A stretch of DNA of 64,000 nucleotides from Actinocrispum wychmicini (GTDB taxonomy: Bacteria > Actinomycetota > Actinomycetes > Mycobacteriales > Pseudonocardiaceae), in assembly GCF_004345645.1 (NCBI RefSeq), contig NZ_SLWS01000022.1, positions 62,001-126,000 of the forward strand, read 5' to 3'. The notes under the pieces are model-generated. The model did not search any database. It was not told the origin of the DNA and saw only the letters and a list, made by a program, of their open reading frames with translations. The translations under genes and the position numbers were made by a program. This document shows positions 62,140-64,000 of the stretch, piece by piece; the first letter of the stretch is position 1; each line of letters opens with the position of its first letter.

Positions 62140-63107
62140 GCATCCTGCGAGACTCGGCGATCCTTGTCACCGGCGGAACCGGGTCGTTCGGCCAGGAGTT
62201 CACCCGGTACGCGCTGGCCGAACTGGGACCGCGGGAGATCGTGATCTTCTCCCGTGACGAGCTCAAGCAGTACGAGATGCGCCTGCGGTTCGGCGCCGAC
62301 CCGCGGATCAGGTGGGTCATCGGCGACATCCGCGACCGCGACAGCCTGGTCCGCGCGATGCACGGGGTGGACCACGTCGTGCACGCGGCCGCGCTCAAAC
62401 AGGTCGACACCGCCGAGTTTCACCCCTACGAGTACACGCGGACGAACATCTACGGCTCGCAGAACGTCGTGGCCGCGGCCGTCGAGACCGGCGTGCGGAA
62501 GATCGTCGCCCTGTCCACGGACAAGGCGTCCAGCCCCATCAACCTGTACGGCGCGACCAAGATGGTGGCGGACAAGCTGTTCACCGCGCCGAACTCCGGG
62601 GATGTCGGCTTCGCCGTGGTCCGGTACGGCAACTTCGTGGGCAGCCGTGGCTCGGTCATCCCGCTGTTTCGGCGGCTGGCCGGCGAAGGCGGCGCGCTGC
62701 CGATCACCGACAAGCGGATGACCCGGTTCTGGATCACCCTGGACCAAGCAGTGCGGTTCGCGGTCGACTCGTTCGACATGATGCGGGGCGGCGAGTTGTT
62801 CGTCCCGCGCAGCCCAAGCATGAAGATCGCCGACCTGGCCGAGGCGGTGGCGCCCGGCTGCCCAACCTTCGAGGTGGGCATCCGGCCCGGCGAGAAGCTG
62901 CACGAGGAGATGATCGCGGCGGAGGACAGCTACCGGACGTTCGAGCTGGCCGACAGGTACGTCGTCCTCCCTACGGTCGGTGGCGTCCCGGGCGGCGGGC
63001 GGCCCGTGTCGCCGGGATTCACGTATCGTTCGGACACGAACGACGTGTGGCTGTCAACGGCCGAGCTGCGGACGCTCGTCGAGCCGACGGGGGTCAGATC
63101 GACATGA
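62136..63107 (+). CDS. UDP-N-acetylhexosamine 4,6-dehydratase (PseB-like)
   Basis: A 323-residue extended SDR of the polysaccharide biosynthesis family, with the nucleotide motif TGGTGSFG (residues ~12-19), AAALKQVDTAEFHPYEY and STDKASSPINLYGATK carrying the Tyr-x3-Lys pair. These marks are those of the short soluble inverting dehydratase PseB/FlaA1, which forms a 4-keto-6-deoxy sugar with C5 inversion. It lies between its aminotransferase partner and the last, incomplete gene, each with 4-base overlaps. Confidence 0.92.
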   Translation: MSILRDSAILVTGGTGSFGQEFTRYALAELGPREIVIFSRDELKQYEMRLRFGADPRIRWVIGDIRDRDSLVRAMHGVDHVVHAAALKQVDTAEFHPYEYTRTNIYGSQNVVAAAVETGVRKIVALSTDKASSPINLYGATKMVADKLFTAPNSGDVGFAVVRYGNFVGSRGSVIPLFRRLAGEGGALPITDKRMTRFWITLDQAVRFAVDSFDMMRGGELFVPRSPSMKIADLAEAVAPGCPTFEVGIRPGEKLHEEMIAAEDSYRTFELADRYVVLPTVGGVPGGGRPVSPGFTYRSDTNDVWLSTAELRTLVEPTGVRST

Positions 63108-64000
63108 CGGTTCGGCTCACCGGGGCGGTCATGGCGCATCCGCGTCGAACGGCGTCCGCCGAGACGCTGATCTCCTCGGCGCCCTTTCTCGACCTCGTCC
63201 TCGATCCCGACCCCAGCGGCCCGCCGACCGGGCTGCGGACGTCCATGCGGGCGTGGTCGTCGGTCCCGGCCGGGTCGACACATCATCTTGTGCTCGAGGA
63301 CGACGCCCAGCTGTGCGAGGGATTCCGCGACCAGGCCGAACGTGCCGTGGCCGCGGCACCGGACGCCGCGATCGTGCTTTTCACCGCCTGGGGCTCACGT
63401 AACGGAGCAGTAGTCCGCTTGGGCGCGCTGTCGGGTGCCCGCTGGGCGACGCCGGTCGCCGAGTACACCGCGAACGTGGCCCTCATCCTGCCGGCCGCGG
63501 TGGGGGAGGGCTTCGCGGACTATGCCCGCGCGCACGGCGGGACCTGGCCGGACGACGTGATACTGGCCCGGTACCTCAAGTCCCTGGGCGTACCCACCTA
63601 CCTGACCGTCCCCAATCTCGTGGAACACGGTGAATTCCCCAGTATCTCCGGAAACGACCGGCACGGCCTGCGGCTGTCCGCGTGCCATTCGGCCGTCCCA
63701 GCGGACACGGACTGGAGCCTGGACAACCTGATCGAGCCGGACGCGGTCCCTTTCTTCAAGTTCGGTGTGGCCCAGTGCACGGTCCGGTCCGCCGATCGTT
63801 GGCTGACAGTGGGCACGGACCGCGGATCCCGAAAGCTCGGCGTGGACGTCGACCGCTGCGAGACGGAATTCGACAGAGCGAAGCCGGCCATCCCGCTCCC
63901 GCCTGGCCGGTTGGCGGCCTTCTGGCGAACCGCTTACACCTTGGGCCTCCTCACGACCCGGTACGCCGCGACAGCGATCTCGCCCGACGATCCACTCGTG
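63104..64000 (+). CDS. Partial protein, possible GT-A-fold glycosyltransferase (3' end outside window)
   Basis: The frame opens at ATG 63104 (ATGA overlap with the dehydratase) and stays open for 299 codons to the window edge. I see HHLVLEDDAQLCEGF, which looks like a DxD-type metal/nucleotide-sugar site, and later TWPDDVILARYLKSLGVPTYLTVPNLVEHG, a layout seen in GT-A enzymes that use a conserved acidic pair before the acceptor helix. The family is not recognised with certainty. Its coupling to the PseC/PseB-like pair suggests it handles their aminosugar. No signal peptide or membrane helix is visible in this part. Confidence 0.6.
   Translation, partial: MTVRLTGAVMAHPRRTASAETLISSAPFLDLVLDPDPSGPPTGLRTSMRAWSSVPAGSTHHLVLEDDAQLCEGFRDQAERAVAAAPDAAIVLFTAWGSRNGAVVRLGALSGARWATPVAEYTANVALILPAAVGEGFADYARAHGGTWPDDVILARYLKSLGVPTYLTVPNLVEHGEFPSISGNDRHGLRLSACHSAVPADTDWSLDNLIEPDAVPFFKFGVAQCTVRSADRWLTVGTDRGSRKLGVDVDRCETEFDRAKPAIPLPPGRLAAFWRTAYTLGLLTTRYAATAISPDDPLV

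Overview
This is high-GC actinobacterial DNA and almost all of it is one natural-product gene cluster. The organism is probably a filamentous member of the Pseudonocardiales (for example the Kibdelosporangium, Lentzea, Saccharothrix or Amycolatopsis area). That placement is inferred from gene content, GC bias, GTG starts and ATGA/GTGA gene overlaps, and no marker gene is present to fix the genus.

Region 1 (1-34713, + strand) is the assembly line. It holds the 3' part of one giant type I modular polyketide synthase gene and two complete ones, giving seven modules up to a thioesterase, followed by an EryCIII/DesVII-type macrolide glycosyltransferase. Reading the domains predicts the carboxyl-terminal half of a polyol macrolide: module 1 malonyl with a decayed KR (keto expected), module 2 methylmalonyl with KR, module 3 malonyl fully reduced (DH-ER-KR), modules 4, 5 and 6 malonyl with KR only, module 7 malonyl with DH-KR, then TE. 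This corresponds to a 2-enoate with hydroxyls at C5, C7, C9 and C13, a 12-methyl and probably a 15-keto group. The PKS genes carry three in-frame tandem repeats and two families of short interspersed repeats in or near linkers.

Region 2 (34706-48472, - strand) is mostly regulation: a PAS-LuxR regulator, three tandem giant LAL (ATP-binding LuxR) regulators, a DegT/DnrJ aminotransferase, and an LLM flavin oxidoreductase translationally coupled to a NarL-type two-component system.

Region 3 (48670-56639, - strand) is the most unusual part: a ten-gene operon with almost every junction overlapping by 4 bases. In transcription order it encodes an AurF-like diiron N-oxygenase, a stand-alone amino acid:[carrier protein] ligase, a carrier protein, a methyltransferase, a FabH-like KAS III, a second carrier protein, a FabH-like protein that has lost its cysteine, an FAD halogenase, a CPA2 antiporter and a SatP-type transporter. 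I read it as a pathway that loads an amino acid on a carrier protein, oxidises, methylates, acyl-transfers or condenses and chlorinates it.

Region 4 (56930-64000, + strand) starts from a divergent promoter with three copies of a 16-bp direct repeat. It encodes a free-standing NRPS condensation-type enzyme (candidate for attaching the carrier-bound acyl group), an MFS exporter, a LuxR-type regulator, and a PseC/PseB-like aminotransferase/4,6-dehydratase pair followed by a partial protein resembling a GT-A glycosyltransferase, which runs off the window. Together the window suggests a glycosylated macrolide, possibly decorated with a halogenated, N-oxidised amino-acid-derived acyl group; the final structure cannot be read from this window alone.
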